Of a DNA stretch of 7,279 nucleotides, positions 1 to 5,628 are shown in pieces. Below the pieces are notes generated by a model. The model did no database searches and was not told where the DNA came from. It saw only the letters and a list, made by a program, of their open reading frames with translations. A program made the position numbers and the translations under genes. Source of the stretch: Pseudomonadota bacterium (lineage in GTDB: Bacteria > Pseudomonadota > Gammaproteobacteria > Burkholderiales > SG8-39); contig QGUL01000083.1 in NCBI GenBank assembly GCA_003242425.1, forward strand, positions 1-7,279, in the 5' to 3' direction. Every line of letters begins with the position of its first letter. Position 1 is the stretch's first letter.

Positions 1-777
1 GCGAAGCGCCCGCCTGCCGCGCCAGCCGTAGAACCGCCGGCCCGCCAGCAGCGCACCGAAGATGAACCAGGAGACGAAGGCGAAGATGGTCTTATGGTTG
101 AACTGCAGCGGCTGCCCGAACAGTTCCTCCGAAAACAGGATGCCGCTGGCGAGTGTGAGCGTGAGCAGGATGAAGCCCACGCCCAGGATGCGGAACAGCA
201 GCCGCTCCAGCGTCAGCAGCGGCGGCATGCCCGCCAGCATCCCGTGCAGCAGCGCGGCCTTAGAACGGTCGCCGTTGCGCCTGGAGCGCGGGGCGTCGCC
301 GTGCAGGTTGCGGTCGAGCACGGCCATCAGCAGGGCGTGGATCGCGCCGATGGTGAACAGGCTGTAAGCGCCCATCGCCAGCAGCAGATGGGTGCGGAAG
401 GCGAGGTGCTGGGTGTAGGCGGGCGTCACCGGCCCGGGGAACAGCGCCGGCAGGAAGGCGCACACCGCCGCCACGGGCAGCACGATCCCGTGCATGCCCT
501 GCACGTTCAGGAACAGGCTTTCGACCCAGTAGATCGCCACCGCCAGCCACAGCGTCACGGACAACGCCTGGCCGAAACCGAAATGCAGGGTTTCGGCCTG
601 CAGCAGTTCTGTCCACAGCAGCCAGGTGTGCAGCGCAAGCGGCACCGGCACCGCGTAGTCCGCCCAGCGCTTTTCCGTGGACGGCGCCGCAGCGCGCCAG
701 CGGGTGTGCCAGAAGTAGGCGCCGAGCGCGAGGTACAAGGCCGCCGTGACGGCGTGCAGTAGAATGTTGCCTTCCAT
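1..777 (-). CDS. ypjD: Cytochrome c assembly protein, CcsA/YpjD family (partial, 3' end beyond window)
   Basis: An open frame runs leftward from the ATG at 777-775 to the window edge: 259 codons with no stop, so the C-terminal end is missing. The family (CcsA/CcmC-like, often annotated YpjD or HemX-like) is an integral inner-membrane protein linked to haem handling in cytochrome c maturation; the exact role of the YpjD branch is not firmly established. About eight hydrophobic stretches are visible, near residues 5-22, 43-60, 70-90, 97-113, 128-152, 193-213 and 229-246. Histidines H50, H130 and H228 sit at or in membrane segments, as expected for haem-ligating positions. The end (FNHKT at 226-230, then SWFIFGALLAGR and GWRGR at 251-255) matches the usual C-terminus, so only a few residues should be missing (the E. 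coli protein has about 263). A charged, arginine-rich loop at about 156-178 looks longer than in relatives I recall. It is divergent from ffh, a common arrangement in proteobacteria. Confidence 0.85.
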   Translation of the reverse strand, partial: MEGNILLHAVTAALYLALGAYFWHTRWRAAAPSTEKRWADYAVPVPLALHTWLLWTELLQAETLHFGFGQALSVTLWLAVAIYWVESLFLNVQGMHGIVLPVAAVCAFLPALFPGPVTPAYTQHLAFRTHLLLAMGAYSLFTIGAIHALLMAVLDRNLHGDAPRSRRNGDRSKAALLHGMLAGMPPLLTLERLLFRILGVGFILLTLTLASGILFSEELFGQPLQFNHKTIFAFVSWFIFGALLAGRRFYGWRGRRALR

Positions 778-835
778 TGCGGCAGTTTATCCCATCCGCC
801 CGGCGTTGCCGGAGGCGGTCCCCACAGGAAAACCG
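778..835. other. Divergent intergenic region between ypjD and ffh
   Basis: Both genes must be controlled from these 58 bp or from promoters inside each other's 5' coding ends. I see an interrupted inverted repeat at 796-818: CCGCCCGGC, loop GTT, then GCCG-GA-GGCGG, that is 9 pairs with a two-base bulge. The ffh ribosome-binding site, AGGAAA, is at 825-830. Leftward, GATAAACT just upstream of the ypjD start is a weak -10 candidate without a matching -35. No convincing promoter for ffh is visible; a TTGCCT at 767-772 inside ypjD has only poor -10 matches at proper spacing. Confidence 0.4.
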
Positions 836-2191
836 ATGTTCGACACCCTTACCGAACGCCTCGCGCGCGTGGTGAAGACCCTCCGCGGCGAGGCGCGTCT
901 CACCGAGGACAATATCGCCGACGCCATGCGCGAAGTGCGCATGGCGCTTCTGGAGGCGGACGTCGCGCTGCCGGTGGTGCGGGATTTCACCGCCCGCGTC
1001 AAGGAAAAGGCGCTAGGCGAGGAGGTGATCGGCAGTCTGACGCCCGGCCAGGCGCTGGTCGGCGTGGTGCACCGCGAACTCACCGCGCTGATGGGGGGCG
1101 AGACCGCCTCGCTCGACCTCAACGTCGCCCCGCCGGCGATCATCCTCATGGCCGGCCTGCAGGGCTCGGGCAAGACCACGACGGCGGGCAAGCTCGCCAA
1201 GCTGCTCAAGGAGCGGCTGCGCAAGAAGCCGCTGCTGGTGTCCTGCGACGTGTACCGCCCCGCCGCCATCGACCAGTTGAAGACGCTCGCCCAGCAGGTC
1301 GGCGTGGACTTCTTCCCCTCGCAGCCGGGGCAGCAGCCGGTCGAGATCGCCAGGGCGGCGGTCGACCATGCGCGCCGTCACTATAACGATGTGGTGATCG
1401 TCGACACCGCCGGCCGGCTGGCGATCGACGAGGCGATGATGAAGGAGATCGCCGCCCTGCACGAGGCGCTCGCGCCGACCGAGACGCTGTTCGTGGTCGA
1501 CGCCATGCAGGGTCAGGACGCGGTCAACGTCGCCAAGGCCTTCAACGAGACCCTGCCGCTCACCGGCGTGGTGCTCACCAAGCTGGACGGCGATGCGCGC
1601 GGCGGCGCGGCGCTGTCGGTGCGTCACGTCACCGGCAAGCCGATCAAGTTCGCCGGCGTGGGCGAGAAGCTCGACGGCCTGGAGCCCTTCCACCCGGAAC
1701 GCATGGCCTCCCGCATCCTCGGCATGGGCGACATCCTCTCCCTGGTCGAGGAGGCGCGCAAAGGGGTGGACGAGCGCGAGGCCAAGCGGCTCGCCGAAAA
1801 GCTCAAGAAAGGCAAGGGCTTCGATCTGGAGGACTTCCGCAACCAGATCGTGCAGATGAAGAAGATGGGCGGGCTCTCCTCGCTCATCGACAAGCTGCCC
1901 GCGCAGTTCGCCCAGGCCGCGGCCAAGAGCCCGCAGGCCATGGACGACCGGGCGCTCAACCGCATCGAGGGCATCATCAACTCCATGACGCCGCTGGAGC
2001 GCGCCAAGCCGGAGATCATCAAGGCCTCGCGCAAGCGGCGCATCGCCGCCGGGGCGGGCGTGCCGGTGCAGGAGGTCAACCGCCTGCTCAACCAGTTCGA
2101 GCAGATGCAGAAGGTGATGAAACAGATGCAGAAGGGCGGCCTGCAGAAGATGATGCGCTCGATGAAGGGCCTGCTGCCCGGGCTGCGCTAG
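836..2191 (+). CDS. ffh: Signal recognition particle protein Ffh (SRP54 GTPase)
   Basis: Ffh binds the 4.5S RNA to form the bacterial SRP. It recognises signal sequences of nascent membrane proteins and, through GTPase-coupled docking with FtsY, delivers ribosomes to the SecYEG translocon. The 451-residue length is standard. The N domain covers residues 1 to about 85. The G domain runs from about 100 to 295, with P-loop GLQGSGKTT at 107-115, DVYRPAAIDQL after it, DTAGR at 190-194, TKLDGDARGG from 248, and the closing FAGVGEKLDGLEPFHPERM segment. The methionine-rich M domain fills the rest, with RNA-binding RIAAGAG at 402-408 and the tail MQKVMKQMQKGG. The frame is open upstream to 746, but I chose the ATG at 836: it gives the canonical MFDTLTERL start, has AGGAAA five bases upstream, and avoids overlapping the divergent gene. 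All GTPase motifs are intact. The gene ends 133 bp before rpsP; no clear terminator lies between, so readthrough into the ribosomal operon is possible. Confidence 0.98.
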   Translation: MFDTLTERLARVVKTLRGEARLTEDNIADAMREVRMALLEADVALPVVRDFTARVKEKALGEEVIGSLTPGQALVGVVHRELTALMGGETASLDLNVAPPAIILMAGLQGSGKTTTAGKLAKLLKERLRKKPLLVSCDVYRPAAIDQLKTLAQQVGVDFFPSQPGQQPVEIARAAVDHARRHYNDVVIVDTAGRLAIDEAMMKEIAALHEALAPTETLFVVDAMQGQDAVNVAKAFNETLPLTGVVLTKLDGDARGGAALSVRHVTGKPIKFAGVGEKLDGLEPFHPERMASRILGMGDILSLVEEARKGVDEREAKRLAEKLKKGKGFDLEDFRNQIVQMKKMGGLSSLIDKLPAQFAQAAAKSPQAMDDRALNRIEGIINSMTPLERAKPEIIKASRKRRIAAGAGVPVQEVNRLLNQFEQMQKVMKQMQKGGLQKMMRSMKGLLPGLR

Positions 2192-2235
2192 GCCCTTTTG
2201 CGCCTTGACGGAACGGGGTTTTTCGAGCACCCGGC

Positions 2236-2265
2236 TTGCCGAGTCGGCGTCCGGTCCCGTACAAT
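2236..2265 (+). promoter_or_regulatory. Predicted sigma70 promoter of the rpsP-rimM-trmD-rplS operon
   Basis: The -35 is TTGCCG (2236-2241) and the -10 is TACAAT (2260-2265), with an 18 bp spacer. It is the best promoter-like match I found in the window and is placed as expected ahead of rpsP. The bases after the -10, CGCGG (2266-2270), form a GC-rich discriminator of the kind known from stringently controlled (ppGpp/DksA-repressed) ribosomal promoters. Transcription should begin near 2270-2273, at the edge of a T6 run (2273-2278), giving a leader of about 52-55 nt. The 2192-2235 stretch upstream holds no clear hairpin terminator for ffh. Confidence 0.65.
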
Positions 2266-2283
2266 CGCGGTCTTTTTTCGACT

Positions 2284-2308
2284 GGCCGTCGGTCTAGGTC
2301 CGGCGGCC
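2284..2308 (+). promoter_or_regulatory. Stem-loop in the rpsP 5' leader
   Basis: GGCCGTCGG (2284-2292) pairs with CCGGCGGCC (2300-2308) as a continuous 9 bp RNA stem with one G-U wobble, closing the 7-nt loop UCUAGGU. The stem ends three bases before the Shine-Dalgarno GGAG (2312-2315). No T-run follows it in the rightward direction, and the leftward flank reads as A's, so it is not an intrinsic terminator on either strand. It may protect the 5' end of the message or modulate bS16 translation; both are inference. Confidence 0.55.
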
Positions 2309-2324
2309 TCCGGAGTTGGTACCC

Positions 2325-2582
2325 ATGGTCGTTATACGTCTTGCTCGCGGTGGCGCCAAAAAGCGCCCGTTTTTCAATATCGTAGCCGCCGACTCGCGGT
2401 TCGCGAGCACCGGTCGCTTCATCGAGCGCATCGGCTTCTATGACCCGAAGGCGCCGGAAGGCCGCGAAAACCTGCGCGTGAACGGCGAGCGTCTGGCCTA
2501 CTGGCAAAGCCAGGGTGCGCAGGTGTCGCCGACGGTGGCGCGCCTGGTCAAGCAAGCCCGCAAAGCCGCTGCCGCCGCTTAA
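2325..2582 (+). CDS. rpsP: 30S ribosomal protein bS16
   Basis: bS16 is a small structural protein of the 30S subunit body that binds 16S rRNA and stabilises it during assembly. The 85-residue product begins with the signature [20 protein letters not shown] and continues with ADSR at 22-25, [12 protein letters not shown] at 30-41 and [13 protein letters not shown] at 48-60. The C-terminus is a lysine/alanine-rich tail. An upstream in-frame TTG at 2316 would add three residues, but it leaves no room for a ribosome-binding site. The ATG at 2325 gives the family N-terminus and has GGAG at 2312-2315 with a nine-base gap. It is the first gene of the operon, 14 bp before the rimM start. Confidence 0.98.
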   Translation: MVVIRLARGGAKKRPFFNIVAADSRFASTGRFIERIGFYDPKAPEGRENLRVNGERLAYWQSQGAQVSPTVARLVKQARKAAAAA

Positions 2583-2596
2583 GCCTGTCGCCGGGC

Positions 2597-3115
2597 GTGG
2601 TGGCTGAGCAAAGCCGCAGCGCAATGGTGGTGATGGGCCGCGTCGCCGGCGCCTACGGGGTACGGGGCTGGATCAAGGTGCAGCCCTATACCGAATCCGT
2701 GCAAAACCTCGCCGAATACGGCCGCTGGTGGATCGGGTCGGCGGGGAACTGGCAGGAATGGAAGGTCCTGCAGGCGAAGGTGCACGGGGCGACGGTCCTG
2801 GCGAAGCTGGAAGGGCTGGATGTACGCGAAACGGCGGCCCTGCTGAAGGGCCGCGAAGTCGCGGTGCCGCGGGAGGCCATGCCTCCGACGGCGGAAGACG
2901 AACACTACTGGACCGACCTGATCGGTCTGGAGGTGGTGAATCTGCAGGGCGAAGTGCTCGGCAAGGTGGCCGGGCATTTCTCCAACGGCGCGCATGACAT
3001 CATGCGCGTGGCGCGCGACGAGGCGGAACAACTGATTCCGTACGTCGGCGCGGTGATCCGGGAAGTGGATCTGCCCGGGCGGCGCATCGTCGTCGACTGG
3101 GGAGCGGACTGGTGA
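2597..3115 (+). CDS. rimM: Ribosome maturation factor RimM
   Basis: RimM binds the 30S head through uS19 and promotes late folding of 16S rRNA during subunit maturation. The 172-residue frame shows the N-terminal RimM barrel from about residue 12 to 93 ([16 protein letters not shown], then [20 protein letters not shown]). The C-terminal PRC-barrel follows from about 103 to 170: [10 protein letters not shown], the conserved SNGAHDIM at 129-136, [14 protein letters not shown] and IVVDW. The start is uncertain. The GTG at 2597 gives 172 residues and an ATG at 2624 gives 163 (beginning [13 protein letters not shown]). Neither has a good Shine-Dalgarno, which may reflect the low expression of this gene relative to its ribosomal neighbours, known in E. 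coli. Its TGA overlaps the trmD ATG by one base (TGATG), suggesting translational coupling. Confidence 0.95.
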   Translation: MVAEQSRSAMVVMGRVAGAYGVRGWIKVQPYTESVQNLAEYGRWWIGSAGNWQEWKVLQAKVHGATVLAKLEGLDVRETAALLKGREVAVPREAMPPTAEDEHYWTDLIGLEVVNLQGEVLGKVAGHFSNGAHDIMRVARDEAEQLIPYVGAVIREVDLPGRRIVVDWGADW

Positions 3116-3873
3116 TGCTGCAATTCGACTGCATCACGCTGTTTCCGCAGATGTTCGACGCGGTGAGCGAATACGGCATCACCCGTCGGGCGAGGGAAGA
3201 AGGCAAGTGGAGTCTGACGCTGTGGAATCCGCGCGACTTCACGACCGACAACTACCGTACGGTCGATGACCGGCCGTACGGCGGCGGACCCGGCATGGTG
3301 ATGCTGGCCGAGCCGCTGGAGAAGGCGATCCGCGCTGCCAAGGCGCGGGTGCCGGACGTGCCGGCGAGGGTGATCTACCTCTCGCCGCAGGGCGCGCGGC
3401 TCGACCACCGCAAGGTGATCGAGCTGGCGCAGTTGCCGCGCATGGTGCTTCTTTGCGGGCGCTATGAGGCGGTGGACGAGCGGCTGATCCGCCGTTGCGT
3501 CGATGAGGAGCTGTCGCTGGGCGACTACGTGCTGTCCGGCGGCGAGCTCGCGGCGATGGTGGTGATCGACGCGGTGGTGCGGCAGCTGCCGGGCGTGTTG
3601 AACGACGCGCAGTCGGCGGCGCAGGACTCGTTCGTGAACGGCCTGCTCGACTGTCCGCATTACACCCGGCCGGAGGTGTACGAAGGCGAAGCGGTGCCGG
3701 CGGTGCTGCTCTCGGGCAACCACGCCGAGATCGCGCGCTGGCGGCTGAAGCAGGCGCTGGGCCGCACGTGGCTGCGGCGGCCGGATTTGTTGGAAGGCCG
3801 CGCCTTGAGCGCGGAAGAACAGCGACTCCTCGCGGAGTTCCGCGCGGAGTGGGAAGCGGGTCGCGAGGCCTGA
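3115..3873 (+). CDS. trmD: tRNA (guanine-N1-)-methyltransferase TrmD
   Basis: TrmD transfers methyl from S-adenosylmethionine to N1 of G37, next to the anticodon, in tRNAs reading CNN and some other codons. This prevents +1 frameshifting and the enzyme is essential in bacteria. The 252-residue protein has the SPOUT trefoil-knot motifs in order: ITLFPQMF at 7-14, [13 protein letters not shown] at 51-63, [11 protein letters not shown] at 88-98, [14 protein letters not shown] at 112-125, [15 protein letters not shown] at 134-148, and [14 protein letters not shown] at 178-191. E118 and D171 correspond to the conserved catalytic-site acidic residues of E. coli TrmD (E116, D169). The usual GRYEG reads GRYEA here, a mild change. 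I place the start at the ATG 3115, which overlaps the rimM stop by one base and has GGGGAG at 3099-3104. A GTG one codon upstream is also in frame. Family members act as homodimers. Confidence 0.97.
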   Translation: MLQFDCITLFPQMFDAVSEYGITRRAREEGKWSLTLWNPRDFTTDNYRTVDDRPYGGGPGMVMLAEPLEKAIRAAKARVPDVPARVIYLSPQGARLDHRKVIELAQLPRMVLLCGRYEAVDERLIRRCVDEELSLGDYVLSGGELAAMVVIDAVVRQLPGVLNDAQSAAQDSFVNGLLDCPHYTRPEVYEGEAVPAVLLSGNHAEIARWRLKQALGRTWLRRPDLLEGRALSAEEQRLLAEFRAEWEAGREA

Positions 3874-3884
3874 GGATTTGAAGA

Positions 3885-3905
3885 GCAGGAAGCGCAGCTT
3901 CCTGC
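3885..3905 (+). promoter_or_regulatory. Perfect stem-loop between trmD and rplS
   Basis: GCAGGAAGC (3885-3893) and GCTTCCTGC (3897-3905) are perfect inverted copies separated by GCA: a 9 bp stem, or 8 bp with a five-base loop. It lies in the 54 bp gap between trmD and rplS, and the rplS Shine-Dalgarno AAGGAG (3912-3917) begins seven bases after it. No T-run follows, so it is not a standard terminator. An mRNA processing, 3'-protection or translational element is possible by inference. Confidence 0.55.
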
Positions 3906-3927
3906 ACGGTGAAGGAGCGAGCTAGCA

Positions 3928-4314
3928 ATGAGCAACATCATCCAGCAACTCGAGCAGGAAGAAATCGCCCGTCTCGGCAAAACCATCCCCGAATTCGCCC
4001 CGGGCGATACGGTGGTCGTCAACGTCAACGTGGTGGAAGGCGAGCGCAAGCGCGTGCAGGCCTACGAAGGCGTGGTGATCGCCAAGCGCAACCGCGGCCT
4101 GAACTCCTCCTTCACGGTGCGCAAGATCTCCTCGGGCGAAGGCGTGGAGCGGACCTTCCAGACCTACTCGCCGCTGATCGCCTCGATCGAAGTCAAGCGC
4201 CGCGGCGACGTGCGTCGCGCCAAGCTCTACTACCTGCGCGAACGCTCCGGCAAGTCCGCCCGCATCAAGGAAAAGCTGGTCACCAAGCAGGCCCAGCAGG
4301 CTGCGGCGGAATAA
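3928..4314 (+). CDS. rplS: 50S ribosomal protein bL19
   Basis: bL19 is a 50S subunit protein located at the interface with the 30S, near inter-subunit bridge contacts. The 128-residue product matches the family throughout: an N-terminal helix [30 protein letters not shown] at 23-40, [20 protein letters not shown] at 43-62, [13 protein letters not shown] at 65-77, and the signature [20 protein letters not shown] at 81-100 followed by [18 protein letters not shown] short alanine/glutamine-rich tail ends it. The ATG at 3928 has an excellent AAGGAG at 3912-3917, a much stronger site than that of rimM, in line with the high demand for a ribosomal protein. It is the last gene of the operon, followed by a strong terminator. 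Confidence 0.98.
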   Translation: MSNIIQQLEQEEIARLGKTIPEFAPGDTVVVNVNVVEGERKRVQAYEGVVIAKRNRGLNSSFTVRKISSGEGVERTFQTYSPLIASIEVKRRGDVRRAKLYYLRERSGKSARIKEKLVTKQAQQAAAE

Positions 4315-4341
4315 CACTGCAACCGCGCTTCACCGGCAGAG

Positions 4342-4372
4342 AAGGACGCCCGCGGGCGTCCTTTTTTGTTTT
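4342..4372 (+). terminator. Intrinsic terminator of the rpsP operon
   Basis: GGACGCCC (4344-4351) and GGGCGTCC (4354-4361) form a perfect GC-rich stem, flanked by AA and a run of six T's (4362-4367), then GTTTT. It lies 30 bp after the rplS stop. The same hairpin lies 17 bp past the end of the converging argE. Read leftward its tail is only TTCTCT, so termination of argE transcripts here would be weaker. Confidence 0.93.
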
Positions 4373-4377
4373 CGGCG

Positions 4378-5556
4378 CTAGCGGCTCAACTCGGCCGTGA
4401 GCCGGTCCATGAAGGCCTCGCACAGCGCCACCTGTTCGAGCGTGATGTACTCGTTGGGCTTGTGCGCCTGCTCGATCGAGCCCGGCCCGCAGATGATCGA
4501 GGGAATGCCGGCTTTCTGGAACAGGCCCGCCTCGGTGGCGTAGGCGACCTTGCGCACCCGTTCGGCGCGCGCGAGGCGCTGCGCGAGGGCGGTGATGGCT
4601 TCCTCTTCCGCGGTGGACAGGCCGGGGATCTGCGACTTGCCTTCGATTTCGATGCCGGCCTCCGGCGCCACTTTGCGCATTTCCGGTTCGAGCACGTTCT
4701 TGGCGTAGTCGCGGATTTCGCGCTCCAGCGCATCGGGGTCCGCGCCCGGCAGATAGCGGAACTCGAAATGGAACAGGCATTCGCGCGGCACGATGTTGGG
4801 TGCCGTGCCGCCCTGGATCAGACCGGTCTGCAAGGTCGTGAAGGGCACGTCGAAGTTGTAGTCGCGCGACTCGAGATCGCGCATGCGTTCGGCGAGCTGG
4901 CGGATGAAGACGATCAGCTTCGCCGCGTATTCGATGGCGTTCACGCCCTGGGTGGTGAGCGAGGAATGGGCTTCCTTGCCGTGTACGCGGCACTTGAAGG
5001 TGCGCATGCCCTTGTGCGCGATCACCGGCTGCATGCCGGTCGGCTCGCCGACGATGCAGCCCGCGGGACGGATGCCGTTGCGTGCCAGATCCTCCAACAG
5101 CCCGCGCACGCCGATGCAGCCCACCTCCTCGTCGTAGGACAGCGCGAAATGCACCGGCGCCTTCAGCCCCGCCTGCAGGAACTTCGGCGTGTGCGCGAGC
5201 GCCACCGCGATGAAACTCTTCATGTCGGCGCTGCCGCGGGCGTAGATGCGGTCGCCGACGAGCGTGGCCTGGAAGGGATCGCTGTCCCAGGCCTGGCCGT
5301 CCACCGGCACTACGTCGGTGTGCCCGGAGAGCACGATGCCGGGCCGCGGGCCTTCGCCCACGGTGGCGAACAGATTCGCTTTCTTTCCGGTGGCGTCGTA
5401 GGTGAGGCGCGATTCGATGCCGTGGCCCTTCAGCCAGTCGCGCACCCATTCGATGAGGCCGAGGTTGGATTCGCGGCTGGTGGTGTCGAAGGCGATGAGA
5501 CGCCGGATCATCTCCCAGGTCTCGTCGCGGATCGGCAGGACGGCTTCGGCTTGCAT
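4378..5556 (-). CDS. argE: Acetylornithine deacetylase (ArgE-type M20 metallohydrolase)
   Basis: ArgE removes acetyl from N2-acetyl-L-ornithine to give ornithine in the linear arginine pathway, as a cytoplasmic dinuclear zinc enzyme. The 392-residue product has a complete M20 active site: SGHTDVVPVDG at 77-87 (metal ligand H79, D81), ARGSADMKSF at 106-115 (bridging D111), YDEEVG at 141-146 (general base E143, ligand E144), GEPT at 170-173 (ligand E171) and GSIEQAHKPNEYI at 359-371 (ligand H365). The dimerisation domain covers about 180-300, including HKG at 181-183 and HGKEAHSS at 192-199. Motifs and length fit ArgE better than DapE, but M20 relatives include dipeptidases and other N-acyl amino-acid deacylases. 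The setting behind peptide-type permeases and away from other arg genes leaves the substrate open. The ATG at 5556 has no visible Shine-Dalgarno; a second in-frame ATG would be residue 16. It lies 72 bp downstream of dppC on the same strand and converges on rplS. Confidence 0.85.
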   Translation of the reverse strand: MQAEAVLPIRDETWEMIRRLIAFDTTSRESNLGLIEWVRDWLKGHGIESRLTYDATGKKANLFATVGEGPRPGIVLSGHTDVVPVDGQAWDSDPFQATLVGDRIYARGSADMKSFIAVALAHTPKFLQAGLKAPVHFALSYDEEVGCIGVRGLLEDLARNGIRPAGCIVGEPTGMQPVIAHKGMRTFKCRVHGKEAHSSLTTQGVNAIEYAAKLIVFIRQLAERMRDLESRDYNFDVPFTTLQTGLIQGGTAPNIVPRECLFHFEFRYLPGADPDALEREIRDYAKNVLEPEMRKVAPEAGIEIEGKSQIPGLSTAEEEAITALAQRLARAERVRKVAYATEAGLFQKAGIPSIICGPGSIEQAHKPNEYITLEQVALCEAFMDRLTAELSR

Positions 5557-5564
5557 CGCTTGCG

Positions 5565-5585
5565 TCGGACGGTGGAAAGGTCCGA
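5565..5585 (-). promoter_or_regulatory. Short inverted repeat just upstream of argE
   Basis: TCGGAC (5565-5570) and GTCCGA (5580-5585) are perfect 6 bp inverted copies with a nine-base gap, eight bases ahead of the argE start codon. In an argE message this would form a small hairpin where a ribosome-binding site is expected; as DNA it could be an operator half-site pair. Nothing else supports a function. TAACAT (5590-5585, leftward) resembles a -10 but lacks a -35. Confidence 0.3.
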
Positions 5586-5628
5586 TGTTACACCGATCCC
5601 CCTGCCGGACCGGCCGGCGCGACGATCG

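Noticed and set aside
94..762. A 222-codon open frame on the + strand at the left end
   Set aside because: It is antisense to the YpjD-type gene, which has membrane segments and family motifs; the + product is a glutamine/arginine-rich shadow.
746..835. A 30-residue N-terminal extension of Ffh from the ATG at 746
   Set aside because: The extension overlaps the divergent ypjD start, has no similarity to Ffh N-termini, and the ATG at 836 has its own ribosome-binding site and the canonical start.
1013..2230. A 405-codon open frame on the - strand opposite ffh
   Set aside because: It is the complement of a well-conserved ffh; the product is leucine/histidine/arginine-rich with no recognisable domain.
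2192..2230. Possible intrinsic terminator of ffh (T5 run after GGGG)
   Set aside because: I could not pair a convincing stem before the T run, so no terminator is called.
3466..3468. GRYEA in place of GRYEG in TrmD as a sign of altered function
   Set aside because: The catalytic-site acidic residues and all other knot motifs are intact; a Gly-to-Ala change here is a mild variant, probably normal for the lineage.
5604..5618. GCCGG-ACCGG-CCGGC inverted repeat downstream of the DppC-like gene as a terminator
   Set aside because: Five GC pairs with no T tract on either strand; common by chance in GC-rich DNA.
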